In this document: piece after piece, positions 63,948 through 64,000 of the stretch
How positions within the stretch are numbered: position 1 is the stretch's first letter
Layout: the number at the start of each line of letters is the position of its first letter
Assembly: GCF_905220415.1 (NCBI RefSeq)
Contig: NC_059556.1
Span: 6,522,501-6,586,500 of the forward strand
Direction of reading: 5' to 3'
Length of the DNA stretch: 64,000 bases
From: Colias croceus
Taxonomy: Eukaryota > Arthropoda > Insecta > Lepidoptera > Pieridae
The notes under the pieces: generated by a model
Seen by the model: the letters and a program-made list of their open reading frames with translations, nothing else
What the model was told of the DNA's origin: nothing
Databases searched by the model: none
Program-made: the position numbers and the translations under genes

Positions 63948-64000
63948 TTGAATAAGTTAGTATCATGGAGCTTCGTGTCCTAGAAATAAAGTTCAATGAC

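Larger units (their letters stand above)
52193..64000. other. Repeat-rich intergenic DNA to the right edge
   Basis: Contains most of the Helitron-like units, the retroposon with TSD, a LINE tail, the candidate MITE and two hairpins. Between them, for example 59000-60580 and 60781-61635, I see no coding signal. Open frames at 52393-52847, 54101-54328, 58989-59225 and 60631-60873 lack motifs, or in the last case overlie the Helitron copy. Confidence 0.6.

Overview
The window looks like genomic DNA from a moth or butterfly (Lepidoptera). It carries Notch-ligand exons of arthropod type with large introns. Many short dispersed repeats have typical lepidopteran ends: Helitron-like units of the form A|TC...CTAG|T, a tRNA-derived SINE, and 3' tails of non-LTR retrotransposons. 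The non-coding DNA is AT-rich with many TAGG tracts. There is no bacterial or viral gene organisation.

The only gene I can support is the 5' (N-terminal) part of Delta, the transmembrane Notch ligand, on the minus strand. Four coding exons are present: 23689-23736 (signal peptide), 15638-15937 (MNNL domain), 7271-7331 (end of MNNL) and 2887-3144 (linker and complete DSL domain). Phases and splice sites join without a break into residues 1-222 plus the first base of codon 223. The EGF repeats, membrane segment and cytoplasmic tail must lie beyond the left edge, because intron 4 begins at 2886 and no further exon is visible down to base 1. The first exon is only 16 codons and was found by looking for a phase-0 signal peptide in the GC-rich block.

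Layout: 1-2886 partial intron 4; 3145-7270 intron 3; 7332-15637 intron 2; 15938-23688 intron 1, which contains an 860-bp PIF/Harbinger-type element with a 3-bp target duplication and remnants of a MADF gene; about 23737-24170 the GC-rich 5' leader/promoter block, with three tiny upstream ORFs. From about 24.2 kb to the end (about 40 kb) I see no convincing gene: this is AT-rich, repeat-laden DNA upstream of Delta. It holds more than ten Helitron-like units of at least four families, LINE tails, one SINE and one short retroposon with a 12-bp target duplication.

The most unusual signal is a set of perfect or near-perfect short-loop hairpins, mostly with 4-nt loops, in the right-hand 40 kb. One of them (60624-60651) sits inside a Helitron copy whose sister copies in this window lack it. 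That marks it as a copy-specific fold-back (template-switch-like) mutation. I did not find a convincing new enzymatic or defence system.
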